Of a DNA stretch of 16,170 nucleotides, positions 7,323 to 15,984 are shown in pieces. Within the stretch, counting starts at the first letter, position 1, and each line of letters starts with the position of its first letter. Source of the stretch: JAURVT01 sp049059935 (GTDB lineage Bacteria > Actinomycetota > Actinomycetes > Propionibacteriales > Nocardioidaceae); NCBI RefSeq assembly GCF_049059935.1, contig NZ_JBMGQR010000087.1:1-16170 (forward strand). The letters run 5' to 3'. Position numbers and translations under genes: made by a program. Below the pieces are notes generated by a model. That model made no database searches. It was not told where the DNA came from and saw only the letters and a list, made by a program, of their open reading frames with translations.

Positions 7323-7349
7323 CCTCGAGAAAGAAGCGGATCTGTCTTC

Positions 7350-8477
7350 GTGCGTCAACGCCGTGTGCTCGTCCTCGCCCTGAACGTCGGTCTCGTCCTC
7401 GTCCTCGTCGGAGGGACGCTCGGCTTCACCGCCGCCAACAAGACGGTCACCCTCGCGGTGGACGGCCAGGAGCAGCAGGTCCGCACCTTCGGCGGCAGCG
7501 TCGCCGACGTCCTGGAGAAGAAGGACATCTCGATCGGCGAGCACGACGTCGTCGCCCCCTCGGCCGACTCCGCGATCAGCGACGGCACCCGCGTCTCGGT
7601 GCGCTACGGCCGCCCCCTCACGCTCAGGATGGACGACGGCACCGAGCAGACCTACTGGACCACCGCCGACAACGTCGACGACGCGCTCTCGCAGCTCGAC
7701 CTGCGGCTGGCGGGCGCCGACCTGTCCACCAGCCGCAGCGCGAGCCTGCCGCGCGAGGGGCTCGACGTCCAAGTCACCCTGCCGCGCGCGATGAGCGTCC
7801 AGGTCGACGGCGCCACCCGCACGCTGTCGTCCACCGGCCCCACCGTCGGCGACGCCCTGCGCGAGGCCGGCATCACCGTCGACGCCGACGACGAGGTCGA
7901 GCCCGCGGCGTCCACGCCCGTCGCCAACGGCGCCAAGGTCACCGTCACGCGCATCGAGACGCAGACCAAGACCCGCACCGACACCGTCGAGCACGACACC
8001 ACCGTCCGCGAGGACGACGCGATGGACGAGGGCGACACGAAGGTCGTGCGCAAGGGCGTGGACGGTCAGGAGAAGGTGACGTACCGCGTGGTGCTCGCCG
8101 ACGGCAAGGTCCGCAAGCGCACCACGATCTCGCGCAGCACCGTCCGCGAGCCCGTCGACCAGGTCGAGCGCCGGGGCACCAAGTCCGACGACAGCGGCTC
8201 CGGCGGCAGCAGCAACTCCTCCGACAGCGGCCCCGGCAGCGACGCGGACTTCATCCGTCTCGCCCAGTGCGAGTCCGGCGGCAACTGGAAGGCCAACACC
8301 GGCAACGGCTACTACGGCGGCGTGCAGTTCTCCGCGCAGACCTGGCGCGCCATGGGCGGCTCGGGCCTGCCGCACCAGAACAGCAAGGCCGAGCAGATCC
8401 GCATCGCCAAGAAGCTCCAGGCCCAGTCGGGCTGGGGCCAGTGGCCCGCCTGCTCCCGCAAGCTGGGCCTGCGCTGA
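7350..8477 (+). CDS. rpfB: Resuscitation-promoting factor RpfB
   Basis: A 375-residue secreted or membrane-tethered muralytic enzyme. An N-terminal hydrophobic segment (about 6-28) after RQRR is a signal peptide or anchor. Three DUF348 ubiquitin-like repeats follow (about 33-86, 89-144, 148-200), then a G5 domain (about 202-277) and a Ser/Gly/Asp-rich linker (278-298). The C-terminal Rpf domain (299-375) begins DADFIRLAQCESGGNW; E308 is the catalytic glutamate, and C307 with C368 can form the conserved disulfide. Domain order is the same as mycobacterial RpfB, whose job is peptidoglycan cleavage needed for growth resumption from dormancy, in partnership with RipA. GTG 7350 is preferred to a TTG at 7254 because the latter coincides with the -35 box. 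The stop overlaps the rsmA start. Confidence 0.93.
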   Translation: MRQRRVLVLALNVGLVLVLVGGTLGFTAANKTVTLAVDGQEQQVRTFGGSVADVLEKKDISIGEHDVVAPSADSAISDGTRVSVRYGRPLTLRMDDGTEQTYWTTADNVDDALSQLDLRLAGADLSTSRSASLPREGLDVQVTLPRAMSVQVDGATRTLSSTGPTVGDALREAGITVDADDEVEPAASTPVANGAKVTVTRIETQTKTRTDTVEHDTTVREDDAMDEGDTKVVRKGVDGQEKVTYRVVLADGKVRKRTTISRSTVREPVDQVERRGTKSDDSGSGGSSNSSDSGPGSDADFIRLAQCESGGNWKANTGNGYYGGVQFSAQTWRAMGGSGLPHQNSKAEQIRIAKKLQAQSGWGQWPACSRKLGLR

Positions 8478-9340
8478 CGATCCAGCTGCTCGGACCCGTC
8501 GAGATCCGCGCGCTCGCCGCGCGGCTCGACCTGGTCCCGACCAAGAAGCGCGGCCAGAACTTCGTCATCGACCCCAACACGGTGCGTCGCATCGTGCGCA
8601 CGTCCGGCGTCGGCGCCGACGACGTCGTGCTCGAGGTGGGCCCGGGCCTGGGGTCGCTGACGCTCGCCCTGCTGCAGCAGGCGCGTCGCGTCGTGGCCGT
8701 CGAGGTCGACGCCAGCCTCGCCGAGGCGCTGCCGGGCACGATCACCGAGCACGCGCCCGACGACGCCGACCGCGTCGACGTCGTGCATGCCGACGCGCTC
8801 AAGGTCGCCGAGCTGCCGGGGGAGCCGCCCACCGCCCTGGTCGCGAACCTGCCGTACAACATCTCGGTACCGGTGCTGCTGCACCTGCTCGAGCTGCTGC
8901 CGACCGTCCGCACCGGGCTGGTGATGGTGCAGGCCGAGGTGGCCGCACGCCTGGCCGCCGGCCCGGGGTCGCGCACCTACGGCGTCCCGTCGGTGAAGGC
9001 GGCCTGGTACGGCGAGGTCCGCGCCGCGGGAAGCGTCGGGCGCAACGTGTTCTGGCCGGCGCCCAACGTCGACTCAGGCCTGGTCGCCTGGACGCGTCGC
9101 GACCCGCCCGTCGGCGCCGACCGACGCCAGGTCTTCGCCGTCGTCGACGCCGCGTTCGCCCAGCGTCGCAAGACCCTGCGCTCGGCGCTGTCGGGCCTCG
9201 CCGGCTCGGCCGCCGCGGCCGAGGACGCCCTGGTGGCGGCGGGGGTCTCGCCGCAGGAACGTGGCGAGGCTCTCGGTCTCGACGCCTACGTGGCCATCGC
9301 GTCGGCCCTCGCCCAGGCATCCCCTAGGTTGGACCGGTGA
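8474..9340 (+). CDS. rsmA: 16S rRNA (adenine(1518)-N6/adenine(1519)-N6)-dimethyltransferase RsmA (KsgA)
   Basis: About 288 residues. It dimethylates two adjacent adenines in helix 45 of 16S rRNA at a late step of small-subunit assembly. Visible features are LLGPVEIR and PTKKRGQNFVID at the N-terminus, the SAM motif LEVGPGLGSLT (53-63), acidic VEVDAS, VVHADAL, the adenine-binding NLPYNIS (125-131), and a C-terminal helical domain with FAQRRKTLRSAL. The homologous N-terminus begins exactly where rpfB ends, yet the frame has no ATG, GTG or TTG there. A CTG at 8474 overlaps the rpfB stop as CTGA and gives the expected N-terminus MTIQLLGP. The nearest conventional alternative is GTG at 8441, adding 11 residues unlike the family. 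Expression probably depends on coupling to rpfB. Confidence 0.93.
   Translation: MTIQLLGPVEIRALAARLDLVPTKKRGQNFVIDPNTVRRIVRTSGVGADDVVLEVGPGLGSLTLALLQQARRVVAVEVDASLAEALPGTITEHAPDDADRVDVVHADALKVAELPGEPPTALVANLPYNISVPVLLHLLELLPTVRTGLVMVQAEVAARLAAGPGSRTYGVPSVKAAWYGEVRAAGSVGRNVFWPAPNVDSGLVAWTRRDPPVGADRRQVFAVVDAAFAQRRKTLRSALSGLAGSAAAAEDALVAAGVSPQERGEALGLDAYVAIASALAQASPRLDR
9325..9330 (+). promoter_or_regulatory. Possible internal -10 box for ispE
   Basis: TAGGTT, inside CCTAGGTT, lies 6 nt before the GTG start of ispE, the same arrangement as for the aldo/keto reductase and amidase genes. It sits within the last codons of rsmA. ispE could therefore be translated both from the operon transcript and from a leaderless one. 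Confidence 0.4.
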
Positions 9341-10247
9341 GCAGCACGACGGTCCGCGTCCCGGCCAAGATCAACCTGGCGCTCGGGGTCGGGGCCGTGG
9401 GGTCCGACGGCCTCCACGCGCTCGCCACCGTCTACCAGGCGGTCGACCTGTGCGACGAGGTGAGGGCCTCGGTCCGCGACGACGCCGAGGTCACCGTCAC
9501 CGTGCACCGGGACGGCGACGGCGAGAGGGACGACGTCCCCCTCGACGGCACGAACCTCGCGGTCCGCGCGGCCCTCGCGCTGCGCGAGGCGACCGGGGTC
9601 ACCGACGGCGTCTCGCTCGCGATCCGCAAGGTGATCCCCGTCGCCGGCGGCATGGCCGGGGGGTCCGCCGACGCCGCCGCCACCCTCGTGGCGTGCGACG
9701 AGCTGTGGGGCACCGGGCTCGGCCGCGCGGGCCTGGAGCCCATCGCCGCGACGCTCGGCAGCGACGTCCCGTTCTGCCTGCACGGCGGCACCGCCGTCGG
9801 CGGCGGCCACGGCGAGCAGATCAGCCCGGTGCTCGCGCGCGGCAGCTACCAGTGGGTGTTCGCGATCGCCGAGCGCGGGCTCTCGACCGCCGCCGTGTAC
9901 GGCGAGTTCGACGCGATCACCGACGGCGTGGTCACCGAGCCCGTCGTGCCCGACCAGCTGATGAGCGCGCTGCGCGCCGGCGACGCCGAGGCGCTCGGCC
10001 AGGCGCTGTCCAACGACCTGCAGCCCGCCGCGCTGCGGCTGCGCCCCGAGCTGGAGGAGACGCTCGCCGTCGGCCGCCAGTGCGGCGCGCTCGGCGCCCT
10101 GCTCTCCGGGTCGGGCCCCACCGCGATGTTCCTCGCCGGCGACGACCAGCACGCGATGGACATCGCCGTGGCGCTGGCCGCGGCGCGGGTGTGCGTCGAC
10201 GTCGTCCAGGCCGCCGGTCCCGTCAGCGGCGCGCGGGTCGTCGGCTG

Positions 10248-10248
<1 letters not shown>
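9337..10248 (+). CDS. ispE: 4-diphosphocytidyl-2-C-methyl-D-erythritol kinase IspE
   Basis: A 303-residue GHMP-family kinase of the MEP (non-mevalonate) isoprenoid pathway. It phosphorylates the 2-hydroxyl of CDP-methylerythritol with ATP. Motifs: PAKINLALGV (9-18, K11), the glycine-rich ATP loop PVAGGMAGGSADAA (101-114), GSDVPFCLHGG (141-151, catalytic D143) and the C-terminal GSGPT. In place of the usual GTGRGE the loop after GTAV reads GGGHGE, a modest variation. The GTG start shares bases with the rsmA stop (GTGA). Placement after rsmA is conserved widely in actinobacteria. The product feeds polyprenyl phosphates, which include the mannose carrier used by Pmt upstream. Confidence 0.95.
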
Positions 10249-11996
<1,748 letters not shown>

Positions 11997-12016
11997 CGCG
12001 CGTCCCACCCGTCCCA

Positions 12017-12104
12017 CGTTTACCAGGAGAACCTGGTGAACGGTCGCGAACCGTGGCAGATACGCCGTGGTTCGTACACCTTTACCAGGCTCTCCTGGTA
12101 AACG
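12017..12104. repeat. 88-bp imperfect inverted repeat built of nested palindromes
   Basis: Two 41-bp arms (12017-12057 and 12064-12104) surround a 6-nt loop AGATAC, with 32 of 41 positions matching. Each outer arm is itself a palindrome: TTTACCAGG-AGAA-CCTGGTGAA (12019-12040) and TTTACCAGG-CTCT-CCTGGTAAA (12081-12102). Their asymmetric centres match only when one copy is inverted. The inner 11-bp stem pairs fully in RNA if G-U is allowed. It fills most of the 126-bp gap between the convergent ABC-F and marR genes, so it may be a bidirectional terminator or a REP-like dispersed repeat. Confidence 0.7.
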
Positions 12105-12122
12105 ACCGGGCCCGCGGCCCCC

Positions 12123-12611
12123 TCAGGTGTCGAACGGGGTGACGAGGACGCGGAGCAGGTCGGCCAGACGACGCGAGTCGTCGGGGCCGAGCTCGGCGAG
12201 GAGGGTGTGCTCGCTGGCGAGGAGGGCCTCGAGGGCGGCGTCGACGGAGGCGCGGCCGGCGGTCGTCAGCTGCACCTGGACGCCGCGACGGTCGTGCGGG
12301 TCGGGCAGGCGCTCGACGAGGCCGCGGTCGGCGAGGCGGTCGACGCGGTTGGTCATCGTGCCGCTGGTCACGAGCGTCTCGCGCAGCAGCCGGCCGGGGG
12401 AGAGGCGGTACGGGTCACCGGCCCGACGCAGCGCCGAGAGGACGTCGAACTCCCACGTCTCGAGGTCGTGCGCGGCGAACGCCTGCGCGCGGGCGCGGTC
12501 GAGGTGGCGGGCCAGGCGGGAGACGCGGCTCAGCACGCCCATCGGCGCGACGTCGAGGTCGGGGCGCTCGCGCTGCCACGCCTCGATCAGCCGGTCGACC
12601 TCGTCACTCAT
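12123..12611 (-). CDS. tamR: MarR-family regulator of the TamR/UrtR type
   Basis: A 162-residue winged-helix regulator. The recognition region LLRETLVTSGTMTNRVDRLADRGLVER and the wing sequence DPHDRRG (104-110) are typical of MarR proteins. The extra N-terminal helix with W12, plus D56, R63 and R101, match in kind and spacing the D73, R80 and R118 ligand network recalled for HucR, the founding UrtR member. The N-terminal EVDRLIEAWQRERPDLD is like Streptomyces TamR, which senses aconitate and citrate and represses trans-aconitate methyltransferase. The tam gene lies 1.5 kb away with a perfect copy of the operator found at this gene's own promoter. The ATG start follows -10 box TAGACT by 6 nt. 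Autorepression is likely. The symbol is by homology and context, not proven. Confidence 0.82.
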   Translation of the reverse strand: MSDEVDRLIEAWQRERPDLDVAPMGVLSRVSRLARHLDRARAQAFAAHDLETWEFDVLSALRRAGDPYRLSPGRLLRETLVTSGTMTNRVDRLADRGLVERLPDPHDRRGVQVQLTTAGRASVDAALEALLASEHTLLAELGPDDSRRLADLLRVLVTPFDT

Positions 12612-12617
12612 GGTCGC

Positions 12618-12646
12618 AGTCTAGCGTCGAGATTCTTGACGTCGAG
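12618..12646 (-). promoter_or_regulatory. Promoter of the MarR/TamR-like gene
   Basis: On the minus strand CTCGAC (12646-12641) and TAGACT (12623-12618) are separated by 17 bp, and TAGACT lies 6 nt before ATG. The -35 half is inside the operator palindrome at 12634-12647, so a bound repressor would block polymerase. Confidence 0.55.
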
Positions 12647-12647
12647 A
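12634..12647. promoter_or_regulatory. TamR-type operator, imperfect copy, between marR and amidase
   Basis: TCTTGACGTCGAGA is a 14-bp palindrome with one mismatched pair. It differs by a single base from the perfect palindrome before tam (14045-14058), and the two share TTGACGTC(A/G)AGACAC. It lies in the 63-bp divergent gap and overlaps the marR -35 region. It sits 15 bp upstream of the amidase -10 box, so both genes may be controlled. Confidence 0.65.
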
Positions 12648-12662
12648 CACACTGTGACGGCC

Positions 12663-12668
12663 TAGGGT
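12663..12668 (+). promoter_or_regulatory. -10 box of the amidase gene (leaderless type)
   Basis: TAGGGT, inside CCTAGGGT, is followed by 6 nt and ATG at 12675. There is no Shine-Dalgarno sequence. The expected -35 position falls in or at the edge of the operator at 12634-12647. Confidence 0.5.
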
Positions 12669-12674
12669 CGGGCC

Positions 12675-14027
12675 ATGGACGTCTCGGACCTCGTCGCAGC
12701 CGGACCCGCCCGCCAGGTGGCGGCGCTCGACGCGGGGGAGGTGTCGGCGCGCGAGCTCGTGGACGCCACCCTGGCCCGCATCGCCGAGCGCGACCCGTCG
12801 TGGAACGCCTTCGTCGACGTCGACCCCGCCGACGCGCGTGCCGCGGCCGACGCCGTCGACACGCGCCGCGCGGCCGGTGCCCGCGGGCCGCTGCTCGGCG
12901 TGCCCGTCGCGGTCAAGGACGACACCGACGTGGCCGGGTGGCGCACCGGCCTCGGCACCCGTGCGTCGACGCGCGTCCCCACCCGCGACGACGAGACGGT
13001 GCGGCGGCTGCGCGGGGCCGGTGCGGTCGTCGTCGGCAAGACGACGTTGCCCGAGCTCGCCGTCTACGGCTTCACCGAGTCCGAGGCCACGGGCGTCACC
13101 CGCAACCCGCACCACCGCGGCCACACGTCCGGCGGCTCGTCGGGCGGGTCCGCGGCGGCCGTCGCGGGCGGTCTGGTCGGGCTCGCCACGGCCTCGGACG
13201 GCGCCGGCTCGATCCGCATCCCGGCCGCCTGCTGCGGGCTGCCGGGCTTCAAGCCCACGCCCGGACGGGTGCCGACGCCGCCGGTCTGGCACGGCCTGTC
13301 GACGCAGGGCTGCCTCACGCGGCACCTCGCCGACGCCGCCACCTACCTCGACACCGTCGGCGACTTCGACACCTCGCTCGCGGACGCCCTCCGCGACGGC
13401 ACCGGGCCGCTGCGGGTCGGCGTCGACCTGCGGCCGTTCCCCGCGTCCGCCCCGCGACCCGCCGACCGGGCGGTGGCCGACGCCGTGCGCGCCGCCGCCG
13501 ACCGTCTCTCCGACCTCGGCCACGACGTGCGCGACGTCCGCGTCCGCTGGGGCCTGGCGGCCCAGGCCTTCACCGTGCGCTACCTCGGCGGCATCCACGA
13601 GTCCGCCGCCGGCGTCGAGCACCCCGTCCGCCTCGAGCCACGCACCCGTCAGGTGGCGGCGCTGGGAGCTCCGGTGACGGCCGCTGCGGTCGCGCGCGCC
13701 CGCGAGCAGGGACGCCGCCTCGGCGAGCGCCTGCTCGACGACCTCGGCGTCGACGTCCTCCTCACCCCGACGATGGGCGGCCCGGCGCCCGAGGTCGGAC
13801 GCTGGGAGGGGCGCGGTGGCCTGTCCACGACGCTGTCGATGGGCCGCTTCTACGCCTGGACGCCCGGCTGGAACCACACGGGCCAGCCGGCGGTCTCGCT
13901 GCCGTGGGGGCGCACGACGGACGGCCTGCCGCTCGCCGTCCAGCTCGTCGCGGCCCCGGGCGACGACGCCCGCCTGATGGCGGTCGCCGGCAGCATCGAG
14001 GCCGACGGCGCCGTCCCCCTCGACTGA
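12675..14027 (+). CDS. Amidase (amidase-signature family)
   Basis: A 450-residue hydrolase of the amidase-signature family, which cleaves C-N bonds of carboxamides. The Ser-cisSer-Lys triad is readable: K81 in VPVAVKDDTDVAG, S155 in GGSSGGS and nucleophile S179 in DGAGSIRIPA. The 24-residue spacing of the two serines is that of the family. No signal peptide is seen. It is not GatA: there is no gatC or gatB neighbour and the length and C-terminus are those of general amidases. The substrate is unknown. It is divergent from the MarR/TamR-like gene across an operator, the slot tam occupies in Streptomyces. It is separated by 47 bp from tam, which has its own operator. Confidence 0.9.
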   Translation: MDVSDLVAAGPARQVAALDAGEVSARELVDATLARIAERDPSWNAFVDVDPADARAAADAVDTRRAAGARGPLLGVPVAVKDDTDVAGWRTGLGTRASTRVPTRDDETVRRLRGAGAVVVGKTTLPELAVYGFTESEATGVTRNPHHRGHTSGGSSGGSAAAVAGGLVGLATASDGAGSIRIPAACCGLPGFKPTPGRVPTPPVWHGLSTQGCLTRHLADAATYLDTVGDFDTSLADALRDGTGPLRVGVDLRPFPASAPRPADRAVADAVRAAADRLSDLGHDVRDVRVRWGLAAQAFTVRYLGGIHESAAGVEHPVRLEPRTRQVAALGAPVTAAAVARAREQGRRLGERLLDDLGVDVLLTPTMGGPAPEVGRWEGRGGLSTTLSMGRFYAWTPGWNHTGQPAVSLPWGRTTDGLPLAVQLVAAPGDDARLMAVAGSIEADGAVPLD

Positions 14028-14042
14028 CACCCCGGCGCCAGG

Positions 14043-14058
14043 TATCTTGACGTCAAGA
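14043..14058 (+). promoter_or_regulatory. Promoter -10 box and perfect TamR-type operator of tam
   Basis: TCTTGACGTCAAGA (14045-14058) is a perfect 14-bp palindrome. The overlapping TATCTT (14043-14048) is a good -10 box, so initiation would be near 14055 with a leader of about 20 nt. That leader holds a clean ribosome-binding site GGAGG (14064-14068), 6 nt before ATG 14075. A repressor here would cover the -10 box. Confidence 0.7.
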
Positions 14059-14074
14059 CACCTGGAGGCACCGC

Positions 14075-14857
14075 ATGGACACCCGCACCCGCTGGGACCC
14101 CGACACCTACCTGCGCTTCGACGACCACCGCAGCCGGCCGTTCGTCGACCTCGTCGCCCGCGTCGTCGGCGAGCCGCGCACGATCGTCGACCTCGGCTGC
14201 GGCCCCGGCCACCTCACGGCGGTGCTCCGCGAGCGCTGGCCCGACGCGGACGTCCTCGGCCTCGACTCGTCGCCGTCGATGGTCGAGCGGGCGCAGGCCG
14301 CCGACCCCGACCCCCGCTCGCGCTACGAGCTCGGCGACCTCGCCTCGTTCGCGCCCGCGAGCCCCGTCGACCTCGTCGTGTCGAACGCCGCCTTCCAGTG
14401 GGTGCCGCGCCAGCTCGAGGTGGCCGCGCGGGTCGCCGACCACGTCGCGCCCGGCGGGACCCTCGCGATCCAGGTGCCCACCAACGGCACCCGCCCCAAC
14501 CACGCGCTGCTGCGCCAGATCGCGGCCGAACCACGCTTCGCGCGGCACCTGCAGGACGTCCGCCCCATCCACGACGCCGACGCCGAGGGCTACCTCAAGG
14601 CGCTCGCCCGCCCGGGCTGGACGGTCGACGCCTGGACCACCACCTACCTGCACCTGCTCGAGGGCGAGGACCCCGTCTGGTCGTGGATGTCGGGCACCGG
14701 CGCGCGCCCCTACCTGCAGGCGCTGGACGGCGACCTGCGCGACGACTTCGAGCGCACCTACCGCGCCGCGCTGCGCGAGGCGTTCCCCGCGCGGCCCTAC
14801 GGCACGGTGCTGCCGTTCGACCGGGCGTTCGTCGTCGCCCGCCGGGACGCGTCGTGA
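14075..14857 (+). CDS. tam: Trans-aconitate 2-methyltransferase (Tam family)
   Basis: A 260-residue SAM-dependent class I methyltransferase. Motif I is VDLGCGPGHLT (38-48), then an acidic strand end LGLDSSPSMVERA and LVVSNAAFQWVP. WDPDTYLRFDDHRSRPFVDL at the N-terminus is characteristic of Tam. The enzyme methylates trans-aconitate, a spontaneous isomer of cis-aconitate that inhibits aconitase, and so relieves the TCA cycle. The start is firm because of GGAGG six bases upstream. It is preceded by a perfect operator palindrome nearly identical to that of the MarR/TamR-like gene, which agrees with TamR control in Streptomyces. The stop shares bases with the GTG of the GNAT gene (GTGA), so the two are one transcription unit. 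Confidence 0.88.
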   Translation: MDTRTRWDPDTYLRFDDHRSRPFVDLVARVVGEPRTIVDLGCGPGHLTAVLRERWPDADVLGLDSSPSMVERAQAADPDPRSRYELGDLASFAPASPVDLVVSNAAFQWVPRQLEVAARVADHVAPGGTLAIQVPTNGTRPNHALLRQIAAEPRFARHLQDVRPIHDADAEGYLKALARPGWTVDAWTTTYLHLLEGEDPVWSWMSGTGARPYLQALDGDLRDDFERTYRAALREAFPARPYGTVLPFDRAFVVARRDAS

Positions 14858-15297
14858 TCCGCGACGCCCGGGGCGGCGACCTGGCCGGCATCCTCGCCCT
14901 GCTCGCCGAGGACGTCATCCGCGACTACACCGAGCCCGAGACCATCACCGCCGGCCAGCGCGCCGCGATGGACGAGATCACGGCCGACCCGCACCAGACG
15001 ATCCTGGTGGACGAGCGCGACGGACGGCTCGTCGCGACCGCCCAGCTGACGTTCCTGCGCGTGCTCACCTACGACGGCGGCCAGTACTGCCAGCTGGAGT
15101 CGGTGCGGACGGCGTCCGACCTGCGTGGCCGCGGCATCGGTCGCGAGCTGGTGGAGCACGCGATCGCCGTCGCGCGACGCCACGGGTGCGCGCGGGTGCA
15201 GCTGACGTCGAACGTCCAGCGCGTCGACGCCCGCCGGTTCTACGAGCGGCTCGGCTTCGTCGCCTCGCACACCGGGTTCAAGCTGCCGCTCGTGTGA
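14854..15297 (+). CDS. GNAT-family N-acetyltransferase
   Basis: A 147-residue protein with the GNAT fold. The acetyl-CoA pyrophosphate-binding loop is RGRGIGRELV (91-100). ILVDERDGRLVATAQLTF and the C-terminal VDARRFYERLGFVASHTGFKL, with the conserved NxxAxxFYexlGF-like ending, support the family. The acceptor cannot be named. The GTG start overlaps the tam stop, so translation is probably coupled and the gene likely falls under the same operator. It ends tail to tail with the TetR gene: the two stop codons lie back to back in TGATCA, with no intergenic base. Confidence 0.88.
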   Translation: MIRDARGGDLAGILALLAEDVIRDYTEPETITAGQRAAMDEITADPHQTILVDERDGRLVATAQLTFLRVLTYDGGQYCQLESVRTASDLRGRGIGRELVEHAIAVARRHGCARVQLTSNVQRVDARRFYERLGFVASHTGFKLPLV

Positions 15298-15942
15298 TCA
15301 GCGGTCGCGCTTGAGCAGCTCGGGCTTGGACTCCAGCGACGACAGCCCGTTCCAGGCCAGGTTCACCAGGTGCGCGGCCACGACGTCCTTGTCGGGCTTG
15401 CGCGTCTCGAGCCACCACTGGCCGGTGGTGCCGACCATGCCGACGAGCATCTGGGCGTACATCGGCGCGTACTTGGCCTGGAACCCGCGGCGCTTGAACT
15501 CGCCGACGAGGATGTCCTCCACCCGGCTCGCGACGTCGCCGATGATGCTGACGAACGACCCGGTGGGGGAGCCGATCGGGGCGTCGCGCACCAGGATGCG
15601 GAAGCCGTCGGACGACTGCTCGATGTAGTCGAGCAGCGCGATCGCGGCCTGCTGCAGCAGCTCGCGCGGCTCGCCGGACGTCAGCGCCGAGCGCATCATC
15701 GTCAGCAGCCGCTGGACCTCGCGGTCGACCACCACCGCGTACAGGCCCTCCTTGCCGCCGAAGTGCTCGTAGACCACCGGCTTGGAGACGTGGGCGCGCG
15801 ACGCGATCTCCTCGACCGACGTGCCGTCGACGCCCCGCTCGGCGAACGTCGAGCGGGCGATGCGCACCAGCTGCTCGCGCCGCTCGGCCGCGGTCATCCG
15901 GCTGCGCGACGTGCGCTTGCCCGACTCCGACGTCCCCGACAC
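15298..15942 (-). CDS. TetR/AcrR-family transcriptional regulator
   Basis: 214 residues from GTG 15942. The helix-turn-helix domain covers about 17-65, with TSVEEIASRAHVSKPVVYEHFGGKEGLYAVVV clearly readable. The C-terminal part (VGMVGTTGQWWLETRKP...LAWNGLSSL) resembles lipid-related actinobacterial TetR proteins such as FasR, by memory and at low certainty. The N-terminal 15 residues are Ser/Arg-rich and probably disordered. GTG 15942 is 7 nt from -10 box TACGAT; an ATG at 15951 overlaps that box, and ATG at residue 16 is another option. A longer reading would run into the divergent acyltransferase. It is likely to control itself and that acyltransferase. Confidence 0.88.
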   Translation of the reverse strand: MSGTSESGKRTSRSRMTAAERREQLVRIARSTFAERGVDGTSVEEIASRAHVSKPVVYEHFGGKEGLYAVVVDREVQRLLTMMRSALTSGEPRELLQQAAIALLDYIEQSSDGFRILVRDAPIGSPTGSFVSIIGDVASRVEDILVGEFKRRGFQAKYAPMYAQMLVGMVGTTGQWWLETRKPDKDVVAAHLVNLAWNGLSSLESKPELLKRDR

Positions 15943-15949
15943 AGCCCTC

Positions 15950-15978
15950 ATCGTACGGATCGGCCACGTCGATACCCT
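15950..15978. promoter_or_regulatory. Overlapping divergent promoters of the TetR and acyltransferase genes
   Basis: The minus strand carries TACGAT (15955-15950), 7 nt before the TetR GTG. The plus strand carries TACCCT (15973-15978), 6 nt before the acyltransferase GTG. The boxes are 17 bp apart, so the two promoters share footprint. I see no strong palindrome that would mark the TetR operator. Confidence 0.45.
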
Positions 15979-15984
15979 GGCCCC

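Noticed and set aside
7254..7349. TTG start at 7254 that would lengthen RpfB by 32 residues.
   Set aside because: The added residues precede the signal peptide and are Arg-rich, and the TTG coincides with the -35 box. GTG 7350 places RQRR directly before the hydrophobic segment as expected.
15950..15984. Possible TetR operator with ATCG...CGAT ends in the TetR/acyltransferase gap.
   Set aside because: Only the outer four bases on each side match and the inner part is not symmetric, which is within chance for this composition.
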